DNA from: Sporomusa malonica
GTDB lineage: Bacteria > Bacillota > Negativicutes > Sporomusales > Sporomusaceae
Strand: one strand, 5' to 3'
DNA: 64,000 nt
Assembly: GCF_041428715.1 (NCBI RefSeq)
Contig: NZ_CP155572.1
Shown here: piece after piece, positions 32,689 through 41,824 of the stretch
Position numbering within the stretch: position 1 is the stretch's first letter
Layout of the letters: each line of letters begins with the position of its first letter
Translations under genes and position numbers: made by a program
Notes under the pieces: model-generated
Seen by the model: only the letters and a program-made list of their open reading frames with translations
What the model was told of the DNA's origin: nothing
Databases searched by the model: none

Positions 32689-33936
32689 ATGAAGATACTT
32701 GATATAGTTTGCGCAAAAGGCCGTACTGGCTTTTACTTTGACGATCAGCGGGCCATTAAAACCGGTGCCGCCCATGATGGCTTTACCTATATCGGACAAC
32801 CTGTTACCGATGGCTTCAAAGCTGTGCGTCAAGCCGGCGAAGCCGTATCTGTTATGATCATTTTAGAAGACGGCCAGATTGGTCATGGTGACTGCGCTGC
32901 CGTTCAATACAGCGGTGCAGGCGGACGTGACCCACTGTTCCTAGCAGATGACTTTATTCCTGTTATTGAAAAAATGATTAAGCCCCGCCTTGTTGGTCGT
33001 GAGCTGAATTCTTTCAAACAACTGGCTGAAGAAATCGACAACCTGAACTACGAAAACGGCAAACGGATTCATACGGCTCTCCGGTATGGCGTAACTCAAG
33101 CTATTTTGGACGCTGTCGCCAAAGCAAAAAAGCAACTTATGTGCGAAGTCATCGCTGACGAATACAACACCCAAGTTAGCGACAAAGAAATTGCTATCTT
33201 TACCCAGTCGGGTGACGACAGGTATAATAATGTTGACAAGATGATTATTAAACATGCCGAAGTACTGCCACATGGTCTTATTAACAATGTTAAGGAAAAA
33301 TTGGGCGAAAACGGCGAACTGCTGTTAGAATATGTTGGCTGGCTTCGTGACCGTGTAGCCAAGCTCAAGACGACTGCTGACTATGCGCCTGTGCTGCACA
33401 TTGACGTGTATGGCACTATTGGACTGGCCTTCAAAAATGATGTTGAGCGCATGGTAGAATATTTCCGTCAACTCGAAAAGGCTGCTGCACCTTTGAAGCT
33501 TCGCATTGAAGGTCCAGTCGATGTGGAAGAGCGCGAAAAGCAAATTGAAGTGCTTGCGGAAATTACCTCCCGCCTCCACAAAGAGCACATTAATGTTGAG
33601 ATTGTGGCAGACGAGTGGTGCAATACTTTCGAAGACATTAAAGACTTTGCCGACAAAGGCGCTGGCGACATGCTGCAAATCAAAACCCCTGACCTTGGCG
33701 GCATTAACAATATTATTGAATCAGTACTGTACTGCAAACAAAAAGGCGTTGGCGCTTATCAAGGCGGCACTTGCAATGAGACTAACCGCTCAGCCGAGGT
33801 ATGCGTTCATATCGCTATGGCTACCCAACCTGTGCAAATGCTGGCTAAACCTGGCATGGGCGTAGACGAAGGCTACATGATTGTTTATAATGAAATGCAG
33901 CGCATTCTTGCAGTGCGCAAAGCTCGGAAACATTAA
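32689..33936 (+). CDS. mal: Methylaspartate ammonia-lyase
   Basis: 415 residues, enolase superfamily. It removes ammonia from 3-methylaspartate to give mesaconate. Metal ligands lie in LHIDVYG, RIEGPVD and VADEWCN, and the catalytic lysine is K332 in LQIKTPDLGG, matching Lys331 of the Clostridium tetanomorphum enzyme. AAGGAGCGAT precedes the ATG. A hairpin (AAAACTGC / GCAGTTTT, 33944-33980) with few Ts follows, before the P-loop gene. Confidence 0.95.
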   Translation: MKILDIVCAKGRTGFYFDDQRAIKTGAAHDGFTYIGQPVTDGFKAVRQAGEAVSVMIILEDGQIGHGDCAAVQYSGAGGRDPLFLADDFIPVIEKMIKPRLVGRELNSFKQLAEEIDNLNYENGKRIHTALRYGVTQAILDAVAKAKKQLMCEVIADEYNTQVSDKEIAIFTQSGDDRYNNVDKMIIKHAEVLPHGLINNVKEKLGENGELLLEYVGWLRDRVAKLKTTADYAPVLHIDVYGTIGLAFKNDVERMVEYFRQLEKAAAPLKLRIEGPVDVEEREKQIEVLAEITSRLHKEHINVEIVADEWCNTFEDIKDFADKGAGDMLQIKTPDLGGINNIIESVLYCKQKGVGAYQGGTCNETNRSAEVCVHIAMATQPVQMLAKPGMGVDEGYMIVYNEMQRILAVRKARKH

Positions 33937-33995
33937 TATAATAAAAACTGCCAGAAAGTTCGGGGCTTTATCGCAGTTTTAAGGGGGTACCTGTC

Positions 33996-34937
33996 ATGAA
34001 ATCCACTGTAACGCTAGGTCTCGGCGACCAACTCATGTATTCCAGCTACTTTGCGCCGCGTGGCCGTAACCGGATGTACATTCTGGGGCAGCAGCTGAGC
34101 GAACGCTATTTATCACCACTTGACCGTCTTATCGGTATCATTGGTGACGCGGGGGCAGGTAAGTCATCGATGGTAAAGGGCATGTTTCCTGGCCTGGAAC
34201 TTACCAACGATGATGACGGCGTCAATATTAGGCCGTTGCCGCTGCTTAAGAATATTGACAGAGGATTCTTCTCCAGCCATACCTATCATATCGATATGCG
34301 GTTTGAGCTGGCGTTCACGCAGATACATGTTTTGGCTGAAGCAGTCCGGCAAGCGCTGGCTCATGGTAAACGGGTTATTGTAGAACATTTTGACTTGTTG
34401 TACCCCTTGCTCAAAACCAACGCCGATGTACTTATCGGCGTTGGTGGCGAGGTTATTGTCGTGCGTCCCACTGTGTTCGGACCTATTCCCCAGGAAATAC
34501 GCGACGTTGTTGTCAAAACCTTGCAGTACCGCAAAATGGCGCATACGGCCGAAGATCTTACCAACCGCGTCTTGGTGAATGACTATGGCGCAATATTGGA
34601 ATTTAGGCATCGTGATGTTCACCACGGCTTTGTGCTTGAATATCCGCTGGAATTGTCGGCAGAACTACCGGAAGTAGAACGTAAAGTAAAAAGGCTGATA
34701 GATGAAGGTATAAACATCAGCTATTGTGATGAAGGCCATATTAAAATCGGCGAGATGACCTGGACATGCTCAGGCCCTCGCACCCATGTACGCAATACCG
34801 AAGAAATTGAGAACTTCCGTATCCTTCCAGAATATAAATTTGACCCTAAAACCCGGACATACCTCATTATCGGTCTTGTTGGCCCAATGTCCGATGCACT
34901 TGATGGGTTTACTCTGTTAAACACCATTAATTGCTAG
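33996..34937 (+). CDS. Orphan P-loop ATPase with AlaRS second-additional-domain-like C-terminus
   Basis: 313 residues. Walker A is at residues 50-58 (GDAGAGKSS), and VIVEHFDLL resembles a kinase-like Walker B. The C-terminal 130 residues (HRDVHHGFVLEY, ISYCDEGHIKIGE, TWTCSGPRTHVRN) resemble the protein family labelled 'alanine-tRNA synthetase second additional domain', with several His and Cys residues that could bind metal. No activity is known to me. It lies inside the methylaspartate operon just before citD, which suggests a role in assembling or activating one of these enzymes. Confidence 0.7.
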   Translation: MKSTVTLGLGDQLMYSSYFAPRGRNRMYILGQQLSERYLSPLDRLIGIIGDAGAGKSSMVKGMFPGLELTNDDDGVNIRPLPLLKNIDRGFFSSHTYHIDMRFELAFTQIHVLAEAVRQALAHGKRVIVEHFDLLYPLLKTNADVLIGVGGEVIVVRPTVFGPIPQEIRDVVVKTLQYRKMAHTAEDLTNRVLVNDYGAILEFRHRDVHHGFVLEYPLELSAELPEVERKVKRLIDEGINISYCDEGHIKIGEMTWTCSGPRTHVRNTEEIENFRILPEYKFDPKTRTYLIIGLVGPMSDALDGFTLLNTINC

Positions 34938-34940
34938 AGG

Positions 34941-34973
34941 CTGATTAATTATTCTAATCAGTCTTCTTTTCTT
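34941..34973 (+). terminator. Possible intra-operon terminator before citD
   Basis: CTGATTA / TAATCAG with a seven-base loop is followed by TCTTCTTTTCTT. It may lower expression of the cit genes or serve as a processing site. Confidence 0.5.
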
Positions 34974-34985
34974 AAGGAGGTTACT

Positions 34986-35276
34986 ATGAACGAACTAAAG
35001 CCGGCGCAAGCCGGAACTCTTGAATCCAACGACATAATGATAACAGTGGCGCCCGGCGCCCAAGGCAGCGGTGTAGTTCTTGAACTTGAAAGCATTGTGC
35101 TGGCCCAATACGGCAAGGCGATCAAGGAAACAATTTTCGCTGTAATTACCGAGCAAAACGTTACTGACATATATATTAAAGCTGTTGACCGGGGGGCACT
35201 TGATTGCACCATCCAGGCTCGTACCTTGGCGGCACTTGCCCGCGCTGGCGTTATCCTCCAAAAGGAGCTGATATAA
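34986..35276 (+). CDS. citD: Citrate/citramalate lyase acyl carrier protein (gamma subunit)
   Basis: 96 residues. Ser14 in AGTLESND is the attachment site for the phosphoribosyl-dephospho-CoA prosthetic group in CitD proteins. TAAGGAGGTT precedes the ATG. Its stop overlaps the citE start by one base. In this operon the lyase complex most likely acts on citramalate, but the sequence alone does not separate it from citrate lyase. Confidence 0.92.
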   Translation: MNELKPAQAGTLESNDIMITVAPGAQGSGVVLELESIVLAQYGKAIKETIFAVITEQNVTDIYIKAVDRGALDCTIQARTLAALARAGVILQKELI

Positions 35277-36145
35277 TGGATTTGCGTCGGACCATGCTAT
35301 TTATGCCCGGCAACAACCCCGGCATGCTGCAAAACGGCGGCGTATTTGGGGCAGATGCCATTATCCTTGATCTTGAAGACGCTGTTGCTCCCCAGGAAAA
35401 AGACGCTGCGCGGCTGCTTGTGGCGCAGTCATTAAGAACAATTGATTATGGTACCAGTGAAAAAGTCGTGCGGATTAACCCCCTTGACACATTTGCGCGT
35501 CAAGATATCAAGGCCATTGTACCTTGCCGTCCAGATGCCCTCTTAGTGCCGAAAGTCGAAAGTCCGGAAGATATTCAAGAGGTATCCCGCCTAGTGGCTG
35601 CTGCGGAATTACCAGGGCAACCACCGGTTAAACTTATTGCTCTTTTAGAAACTCCGTGCGGCATTGCTGAAGCATATCGTATCGCCAAGGCTGACGCGCG
35701 AGTGGTAGCCTTAGCTTTTGGCGCCGAAGACTATACTGCCTCGTTGGGGGCTAAACGCACTAAAGAAGGTACTGAAATATTTAGCGCGCGGACAATCGTG
35801 GTGAACAGCGCTGCTGCTGCCGGGATTCAGTCAATTGATACGCCGTTTACTGATGTTAATGACCGGGAGGGTCTTTTTGCCGATACCCAGCTAGCCAAAC
35901 AGCTTGGGTTTAAAGGCAAGTTATCCATTAACCCTCGACAGATTGACGATATCCATAAAGTTTTTAACCCCACTGAACATGAGATTGACTGGGCTGAGCG
36001 GGTGATTAAAGCCATTCGCAAAGCTGAATCTGAAGGTTCAGGCGTAGCGTCACTTGATGGTAAAATGGTGGATGCACCCATTGTTGCCAGAGCTGAGCGC
36101 ATACTGTATTTGGCCCGTTTGCTGGGTCTGGCAGAGGAGGCTTAA
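35276..36145 (+). CDS. citE: Citrate/citramalate lyase beta subunit (CitE)
   Basis: 289 residues. It has the CitE/HpcH TIM-barrel signature: RRTMLFMPGNNPGML, ILDLEDAVAP, VRINPLD, and ALLETPCGIAEAY. It cleaves the carrier-bound thioester of citrate or citramalate, releasing oxaloacetate or pyruvate. ATG 35276 overlaps the citD stop codon (TAATG), a sign of translational coupling. The upstream in-frame extension lies inside citD and is not used. Confidence 0.93.
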   Translation: MDLRRTMLFMPGNNPGMLQNGGVFGADAIILDLEDAVAPQEKDAARLLVAQSLRTIDYGTSEKVVRINPLDTFARQDIKAIVPCRPDALLVPKVESPEDIQEVSRLVAAAELPGQPPVKLIALLETPCGIAEAYRIAKADARVVALAFGAEDYTASLGAKRTKEGTEIFSARTIVVNSAAAAGIQSIDTPFTDVNDREGLFADTQLAKQLGFKGKLSINPRQIDDIHKVFNPTEHEIDWAERVIKAIRKAESEGSGVASLDGKMVDAPIVARAERILYLARLLGLAEEA

Positions 36146-36146
36146 T

Positions 36147-37697
36147 ATGAATCAATTAACAAACGCTATCGGTCGTAACCTGCCTGAATCGATTGAAGGA
36201 TACGGCAAGGTGCGGCCTTTTACCGGTGCATTTGCCACTGTACCTGACATGCAGCGCCAAGCGCCGAAGGTCAAACGGATTTTACCCAATGAGCAAAAAC
36301 TGGTAGAAGATATAGAAACAGTATTTAAGCGTATTCCTGTTACTGACGGTATGACGCTGTCCTTTCACCATCATTTAAGAAATGGTGACGGTGTTGTCAA
36401 CATGGTGCTCGCTGTTGCTGCTAAACTTGGGCTTAAGAATTTGACAGTTGCCCTAAGTTCCGTTTTCCCAGTCCATGCACCGATCGTTGAGCATGTTAAA
36501 AGTGGTGTAGTCGCAGGGCTTGACACCAACTATATGTCAGGGCCGGTAGCCCAAGCTGTCTCGCATGGCGTCTTTCCCCGACCAGTCGTACTGAGGACCC
36601 ACGGCGGCCGCGCCAGGGCCATTGAATGCGGCCAATTAAAAATTGATGTGGCCTTTATTGCTGCCCCGGCAGCAGATGACTACGGCAACATCAACGGCGT
36701 TGAAGGTCCTGCCGCCTGTGGCTCGCTTGGTTATGCTATCCCTGATGCCCAGTATGCCAACCATGTTGTCGCCATTACTGACCACTTAATGCCGTACCCG
36801 CTGTCGCCCATCTCTATCCCACAAACAAGAGTAGACTATGTTGTTAAGGTTGACTGTATTGGTGACCCTAAAGGCATAGTTTCAGGCACAACAAAAATAA
36901 CCCGCGATCCAGTTGGTCTTAAAATCGCGGAGACTACTGCCAAAGTGATTAAAGCTGCCGGTCTGATCAAAGACGGCTTCTCCTTCCAAACCGGAGCAGG
37001 TGGTGCGTCGCTGGCTGCTGCCTACTATGTCCGTCAGATGATGGAAGAGTCCGGCGTTACCGGCAGTTTTGCCCTCGGTGGTATAACCGGCTATATGGTT
37101 GAGATGCTGGAAAGCGGACTGTTTAGAAAACTTATCGACGTTCAGGGATTTGACCTTGATGCTGTGCGTTCTTTAGCAGCCAATCCTAATCACCTGGAAG
37201 TTGGCGCTGACTTTTATGCCAGTCCGTTTAACCTGGGCGCTGCTGTAAATAAACTTGATGCCGTAGTACTGGGCGCTACCGAAATTGATACTGGCTTTAA
37301 TATTAATGTGGTAACAGGCTCAGACGGTGTAGTTATGGGTGGCTCTGGCGGACATAGTGATGCTGCCGCTGGTGCGAAAGTAACCATTGTTGTTGCTAAT
37401 CTGCTGCGTGGCCGTCTACCCATTATTATGGATAAAGTGCTGACGGCTACTACACCAGGTGAGACAGTGGATGTACTGGTCACTGAACGCGGTGTAGCTG
37501 TTAACCCGCGCCGCACAGATTTATATGAAAAATTAAAAGCGGCAGGATTACCGCTGAAAACTGTAGAAGAACTTAAAGCGTTGGCTGAAAAAATGGCCGG
37601 TGTACCTGAAAACGTCATAACCCAGGATAAAGTTGTTGCCGTTGTCGAGTATCGTGACGGTACCGTCATCGATGTGGTAAGGCAAGTAGGTAAATAA
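36147..37697 (+). CDS. citF: Citrate/citramalate lyase alpha subunit (CoA-transferase, CitF)
   Basis: 516 residues, the usual size of CitF, which exchanges the acetyl group on the carrier protein for the substrate acid. Landmarks are SFHHHLRNGD, RTHGGRARAIE, GGSGGHSDAA and late NPRRTDL. ATG 36147 follows GAGGAGGC. It sits directly after citE. Confidence 0.93.
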   Translation: MNQLTNAIGRNLPESIEGYGKVRPFTGAFATVPDMQRQAPKVKRILPNEQKLVEDIETVFKRIPVTDGMTLSFHHHLRNGDGVVNMVLAVAAKLGLKNLTVALSSVFPVHAPIVEHVKSGVVAGLDTNYMSGPVAQAVSHGVFPRPVVLRTHGGRARAIECGQLKIDVAFIAAPAADDYGNINGVEGPAACGSLGYAIPDAQYANHVVAITDHLMPYPLSPISIPQTRVDYVVKVDCIGDPKGIVSGTTKITRDPVGLKIAETTAKVIKAAGLIKDGFSFQTGAGGASLAAAYYVRQMMEESGVTGSFALGGITGYMVEMLESGLFRKLIDVQGFDLDAVRSLAANPNHLEVGADFYASPFNLGAAVNKLDAVVLGATEIDTGFNINVVTGSDGVVMGGSGGHSDAAAGAKVTIVVANLLRGRLPIIMDKVLTATTPGETVDVLVTERGVAVNPRRTDLYEKLKAAGLPLKTVEELKALAEKMAGVPENVITQDKVVAVVEYRDGTVIDVVRQVGK

Positions 37698-37705
37698 AGA
37701 GTTAG

Positions 37706-37795
37706 GCGAGATTGGCTACGCTCGCAATGACCTTGAGCGGGAGCTTGGAATTAGCACTCATCGTCATTGTGAACGTATGTGAAGCAATCTCGCTT
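37706..37795. repeat. Dispersed palindromic repeat, copy B (between citF and citC)
   Basis: Outer arms GCGAGATTG / CAATCTCGC with CGCAATGACC and GTCATTGTGAAC inside form a long imperfect palindrome related to copy A at 32559-32645. Confidence 0.8.
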
Positions 37796-37840
37796 TTTAA
37801 CAACAATGTAGGTTTATACAGGTGTTAAGGAGGCAATGGC

Positions 37841-38887
37841 ATGTGGGCTAACTATGATATGAGAGAAATTAATCTTGACAGTACCAGGGAAATCGAGGCA
37901 GTACGTACTTTCCTGGCCGCGTTTGATCTGACCTTTGACGGTGCTGTCGACTACACAGTAGCCTTTTATCAAAATGATGAGATCATTGCTACCGGTTCAC
38001 TGGCCGGGGAAGTGCTGCGCAATATTGCCGTTTCGCCCCAGCTGCAGGGGGAAGGCCTGACAGCCAATGTCGTCAGTCATCTTATCCAGCAGGCTGGACA
38101 GCGTGGTATTTATCATTATTTTATTTATACTAAGCCCAGTGCCGCCCCCATGTTTACTGCACTAGGCTTTAAAGAGGTGGCTCGAACCGAGCCTCATGCC
38201 GTTCTATTAGAGTCCGGCTTAGGCTCTATTGACGATTATTGCCAGGAAATAGCCAAAAAGGCCGCGCAGCTGCCTATAGGTGCAAGAGCCGCGCTTGTTG
38301 TGAATTGTAACCCGTTTACCCTGGGGCATAAGGCTGTAATCTCTCGGGCAGTAAGCGAAAACAAGGGGGTTGTCGTCCTTGTCGTCAGTGAGGACAAATC
38401 GCTTTTCCCGTTTGATGTCCGTTTTCAATTAGTTCAGCAAGGGCTGGCTGAGTATAGCAACGTATTGGTACTTCCTGCCGGTAAATATATTGTCTCCTCA
38501 GCGACGTTTCCTAGCTATTTTACTAAAGGTGAAGCGACGGTTAAAGCGCAGACCCGCCTTGACGCCGTAATATTTGCCCGCTACATTGCTCCGGCTCTTG
38601 GCATTAGCAGGCGTTATGTGGGTGATGAGCCATATTGTGCGACAACCTGTGGTTATAATGAAGCGTTAGCTGAGGTGTTGCCTCAGCACGGAGTCGAACT
38701 CAAGATTATGCCGCGGATTATGACTGGTGGAGAGGCAATTAGCGCCTCGCGGGTACGGGAGCTTATTCGGCAAGAAGACTGGTCTGCTATTAAGGAACTG
38801 GTTCCAGAGACTACATACCAGTATTTGGTGTCACCTGAGGCGCAGCCGGTTATTGCACGCATAAAGGCGAGTCATTCCCGCCATTAA
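37841..38887 (+). CDS. citC: [Citrate (pro-3S)-lyase] ligase-type enzyme (CitC)
   Basis: 348 residues. An N-terminal GNAT-like domain (residues about 10-125) is followed by a nucleotidyltransferase domain with NPFTLGHKA (the HxGH-type motif) and ISASRVRE. It acetylates the carrier protein thiol using ATP and acetate, switching the lyase on. TAAGGAGGC lies before the ATG. The prosthetic-group genes citX and citG are not in the window. Confidence 0.92.
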   Translation: MWANYDMREINLDSTREIEAVRTFLAAFDLTFDGAVDYTVAFYQNDEIIATGSLAGEVLRNIAVSPQLQGEGLTANVVSHLIQQAGQRGIYHYFIYTKPSAAPMFTALGFKEVARTEPHAVLLESGLGSIDDYCQEIAKKAAQLPIGARAALVVNCNPFTLGHKAVISRAVSENKGVVVLVVSEDKSLFPFDVRFQLVQQGLAEYSNVLVLPAGKYIVSSATFPSYFTKGEATVKAQTRLDAVIFARYIAPALGISRRYVGDEPYCATTCGYNEALAEVLPQHGVELKIMPRIMTGGEAISASRVRELIRQEDWSAIKELVPETTYQYLVSPEAQPVIARIKASHSRH

Positions 38888-38935
38888 TATCTAGAAGCTG
38901 GTCTCAATTTCTCTCATCTAAAGTAAGTTTTTCCT

Positions 38936-38961
38936 TATGTATTCTGTATACACAATACATA
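38936..38961 (+). promoter_or_regulatory. Near-perfect 26-bp palindrome overlapping the aspA promoter
   Basis: TATGTATT and AATACATA flank a central TGTATACA; only one symmetric pair is mismatched. It covers the -35 region of the promoter at 38947-38975. TGTATACA-type cores are typical of GntR/FadR-family operators. Confidence 0.65.
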
Positions 38962-38975
38962 ATACATGGTATAAT
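38947..38975 (+). promoter_or_regulatory. Promoter of the aspA-malic enzyme-fumarase operon
   Basis: TATACA and TATAAT are separated by 17 bases. The weak -35 box lies within the palindrome. Confidence 0.55.
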
Positions 38976-39072
38976 TATTTTGACAATTGTTGTCGAAGTA
39001 TGACTATTAGGTTTAGCAATGCCTTCCGAGGAATAGCTTGACCAAGTCTGATATTATTGGAGGATAAAACTT

Positions 39073-40497
39073 ATGCGCGTTGAACGCGATTTTCTTGGAG
39101 AAATTGAGTTACCTGATGAAGTTTATTATGGTGTTCAGACGATGAGGGCTGTTCATAACTTCCCGATTACCGGTCACAAATTGGATAAGGAATTCATCGT
39201 TGCGCTTGCCATTGTAAAAAAGGCAGCTGCGAAAGCGAATATGAAGACAGGGCGTATGCCGACCAACATCGGTGCAGCCATTGTCCAAGCAGCTGCTGAG
39301 ATTATCGCAGGCAGATGGCATGACCAGTTTGTCGTTGATGCTATTCAAGGCGGCGCAGGAACCTCCATGAATATGAACGCCAACGAGGTAATCGCCAATC
39401 GTGTGCTTGAAATTCTTGGCTCTTCGAAAGGCGACTACGCCGTAGTATCGCCTAATAATCATGTCAATATGGCCCAATCGACCAATGATGTTATTCCTAC
39501 AGCCATTCGGATTGCCACCATCAAAAAAGCTACTCGCCTGCATCATGAGCTTACCCTGCTAACAGACAGTCTAAATTGCAAAGCCGATGAATTCGGGCAT
39601 GTACTCAAAATGGGCCGCACCCATCTTCAGGATGCTGTGCCTATTACCCTGGGCCAGGAGTTTGCTGCTTATGCTGCAGGGATTAAACGGGCTGCTAAGC
39701 GTGTGCATAGGGCGATGCAGAACTTATTAGCCATTAATATGGGGGCTACCGCTGTTGGGACTGGATTAAATGCCGAGCCCGAATATATAGAAGAAGTTGT
39801 TTGCCAGATTGGCTGGCTGACTGACGAGGCCTTTGTTTCCTCATCCAACCTTGTTGATGCTACTCAGAACACCGATGAGCTGGCCGAGTTTTCCAGTGCG
39901 CTTAAGGTGTGTGCCTTAAGCCTGTCAAAAATGGCCAATGACCTAAGACTTATGGCTTCAGGGCCAAAGTGCGGTTTTAATGAACTAACCCTGCCTGCCA
40001 TGCAGCCCGGATCGTCTATTATGCCAGGCAAAGTTAACCCAGTCATTCCTGAAATGGTTAACCAGGTTGCTTTTCAGGTTATCGGCAACGATCAGGCTGT
40101 CAGCATGGCAGTGGAAGCCGGCCAGTTTGAACTGAATGTAATGGAACCGGTTATCGCATATAATCTCTTTAATTCGCTTACCATATTAATTAACGCAGTA
40201 AATACTTTCAATACTCGCTGCATTATGAATATTGCCGCCAATGACTGCCGCTGCCAGCAGATGGTCGATGACAGTATTGGTGTTATCACGGCACTGCTGC
40301 CACATATCGGCTATGAAGAAGCCTCACTTATTGCTAAAGAAGCCGTAAGTACCTCGCGCCCAGTAAAGGAAATTATCAAGGCTAAAGGACTTATTCCTGC
40401 CGAACAGCTTGAGGTTATTCTGTCGCCAGGTGAAATGACCAAACCAGGCATTGCCGGTAAACAATATCTAGCCAGCGTCGGCCAGGCCATTGCCTGA
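39073..40497 (+). CDS. aspA: Aspartate ammonia-lyase
   Basis: 474 residues of the aspartase/fumarase superfamily. It follows AspA more closely than class II fumarase: LLG/FLGEIELPDEVYYGVQT start, GGAGTSMNMN, HVNMAQSTND, MGRTHLQDAVP and the flexible signature loop GSSIMPGKVNPV. It deaminates aspartate to fumarate. A class II fumarase cannot be wholly excluded, but a class I fumarase is encoded downstream. It begins a second transcription unit with the malic enzyme and fumarase genes. GGAGGATAAAAC precedes the ATG. Confidence 0.88.
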   Translation: MRVERDFLGEIELPDEVYYGVQTMRAVHNFPITGHKLDKEFIVALAIVKKAAAKANMKTGRMPTNIGAAIVQAAAEIIAGRWHDQFVVDAIQGGAGTSMNMNANEVIANRVLEILGSSKGDYAVVSPNNHVNMAQSTNDVIPTAIRIATIKKATRLHHELTLLTDSLNCKADEFGHVLKMGRTHLQDAVPITLGQEFAAYAAGIKRAAKRVHRAMQNLLAINMGATAVGTGLNAEPEYIEEVVCQIGWLTDEAFVSSSNLVDATQNTDELAEFSSALKVCALSLSKMANDLRLMASGPKCGFNELTLPAMQPGSSIMPGKVNPVIPEMVNQVAFQVIGNDQAVSMAVEAGQFELNVMEPVIAYNLFNSLTILINAVNTFNTRCIMNIAANDCRCQQMVDDSIGVITALLPHIGYEEASLIAKEAVSTSRPVKEIIKAKGLIPAEQLEVILSPGEMTKPGIAGKQYLASVGQAIA

Positions 40498-40580
40498 TGG
40501 TATAAAAATCATAATTACAGCAAGTTAGGGAAGTCTTAATTAATTAGTCAAACTGCAAAAAAATATATGGGGGTTATAAC

Positions 40581-41810
40581 ATGAACGTAAACGAAGCATC
40601 ATTAAAACTTCATCGGGAGAACCAGGGGAAATTGGCAGTTGCCTCAAAAGTACCGCTGTCTTCCCGGCATGACCTCAGTTTGGCCTATACACCAGGAGTA
40701 GCTGAGCCATGTAAGGCTATTAAAGAGAACAAGGACTTGTCATTTGAACTTACCTGCCGTGGCAACATGGTTGCTGTTGTTTCTGATGGAACCAGGGTAC
40801 TGGGGCTTGGCGATATCGGCCCAGAAGCAGCGATGCCGGTCATGGAAGGCAAAGCCGTGCTGTTTAAAGTATTTGGTGATGTTGATGCTGTACCCATTTG
40901 TCTTGACACCAAGGACCCGGATAAAATTATTGAAACTGTCAAGCTGCTGCAGCCTACTTTTGCCGGTATCAATCTGGAGGACTTCTCATCACCTAAGTGT
41001 TATGACATTGAGGATGCACTAAAAGAGCAAATGGATATTCCTGTATTCCATGACGATCAGCATGGAACTGCCATCGCCGGCGTATCGGCACTTATTGGTG
41101 CTCTTCGCTTTGTTAAGAAAGATTTAGCTACTGCCAAAATTATCGTAAATGGTGCTGGTGCCGCCGGTACGGCCATTGGCCGCCTGCTCGTTAGTGCTGG
41201 TGCCAAAAATGTAATTATGGTGGATATCCATGGTGCGCTCTACAAAGGAATGCCTGGACTTAACCGGGTTCAGACCGAGTTAGCAAAAGTCACTAACCTG
41301 ACTAAGCTTGAAGGCAGCTTAGAATTTGTGTCAAAAAATGCTGATGCTATAATTGGTGTATCAGCTCCTGGCGCTTTTACCAAAGAAATAATTAAAAATA
41401 TGGATCCTGACTCTATTGTTATTGCGATGGCTAATCCTGTACCGGAGATAAGCTATGATGAAGCCAAAGCTGCCGGAGCCAGAATAGCTGGGACTGGTCG
41501 CTCAGATGCTCCTAATCAAGTAAATAACGTTACTGTGTTCCCAGGCGTTTTCCGGGGAGCCATTGACGTTAGAGCCCGTCAAATCAATGAAGCTATGAAA
41601 ATTGCCGCTGTTTACGCCATAACTGACTTAATCCCCGAGAATGAACTGCGGGAAGACTATATTGTACCCGATGCTTTTGACCCGCGTGTAGCCCCGGCTG
41701 TTGCTGCTGCCGTTGCCAAGGCAGCCATGGAGACAGGCGTAGCTCGAATTAACGTTGACCCTGAGGACATTCGTAAGAAAACTGCAGAGCGTGTTAAAGT
41801 GAACCGTTAA
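40581..41810 (+). CDS. NAD(P)-dependent malic enzyme
   Basis: 409 residues, the short bacterial type. The catalytic tyrosine is in SLAYTPGVAEP, the metal ligands in FHDDQHGTA, and the nucleotide-binding loop in VNGAGAAGTAIG. It decarboxylates malate to pyruvate and CO2 with reduction of NAD(P). With AspA and the fumarase this completes aspartate to pyruvate. It is 84 bases after aspA and 15 bases before the fumarase alpha gene. Confidence 0.92.
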   Translation: MNVNEASLKLHRENQGKLAVASKVPLSSRHDLSLAYTPGVAEPCKAIKENKDLSFELTCRGNMVAVVSDGTRVLGLGDIGPEAAMPVMEGKAVLFKVFGDVDAVPICLDTKDPDKIIETVKLLQPTFAGINLEDFSSPKCYDIEDALKEQMDIPVFHDDQHGTAIAGVSALIGALRFVKKDLATAKIIVNGAGAAGTAIGRLLVSAGAKNVIMVDIHGALYKGMPGLNRVQTELAKVTNLTKLEGSLEFVSKNADAIIGVSAPGAFTKEIIKNMDPDSIVIAMANPVPEISYDEAKAAGARIAGTGRSDAPNQVNNVTVFPGVFRGAIDVRARQINEAMKIAAVYAITDLIPENELREDYIVPDAFDPRVAPAVAAAVAKAAMETGVARINVDPEDIRKKTAERVKVNR

Positions 41811-41824
41811 GCTAGGAGGAAAGA

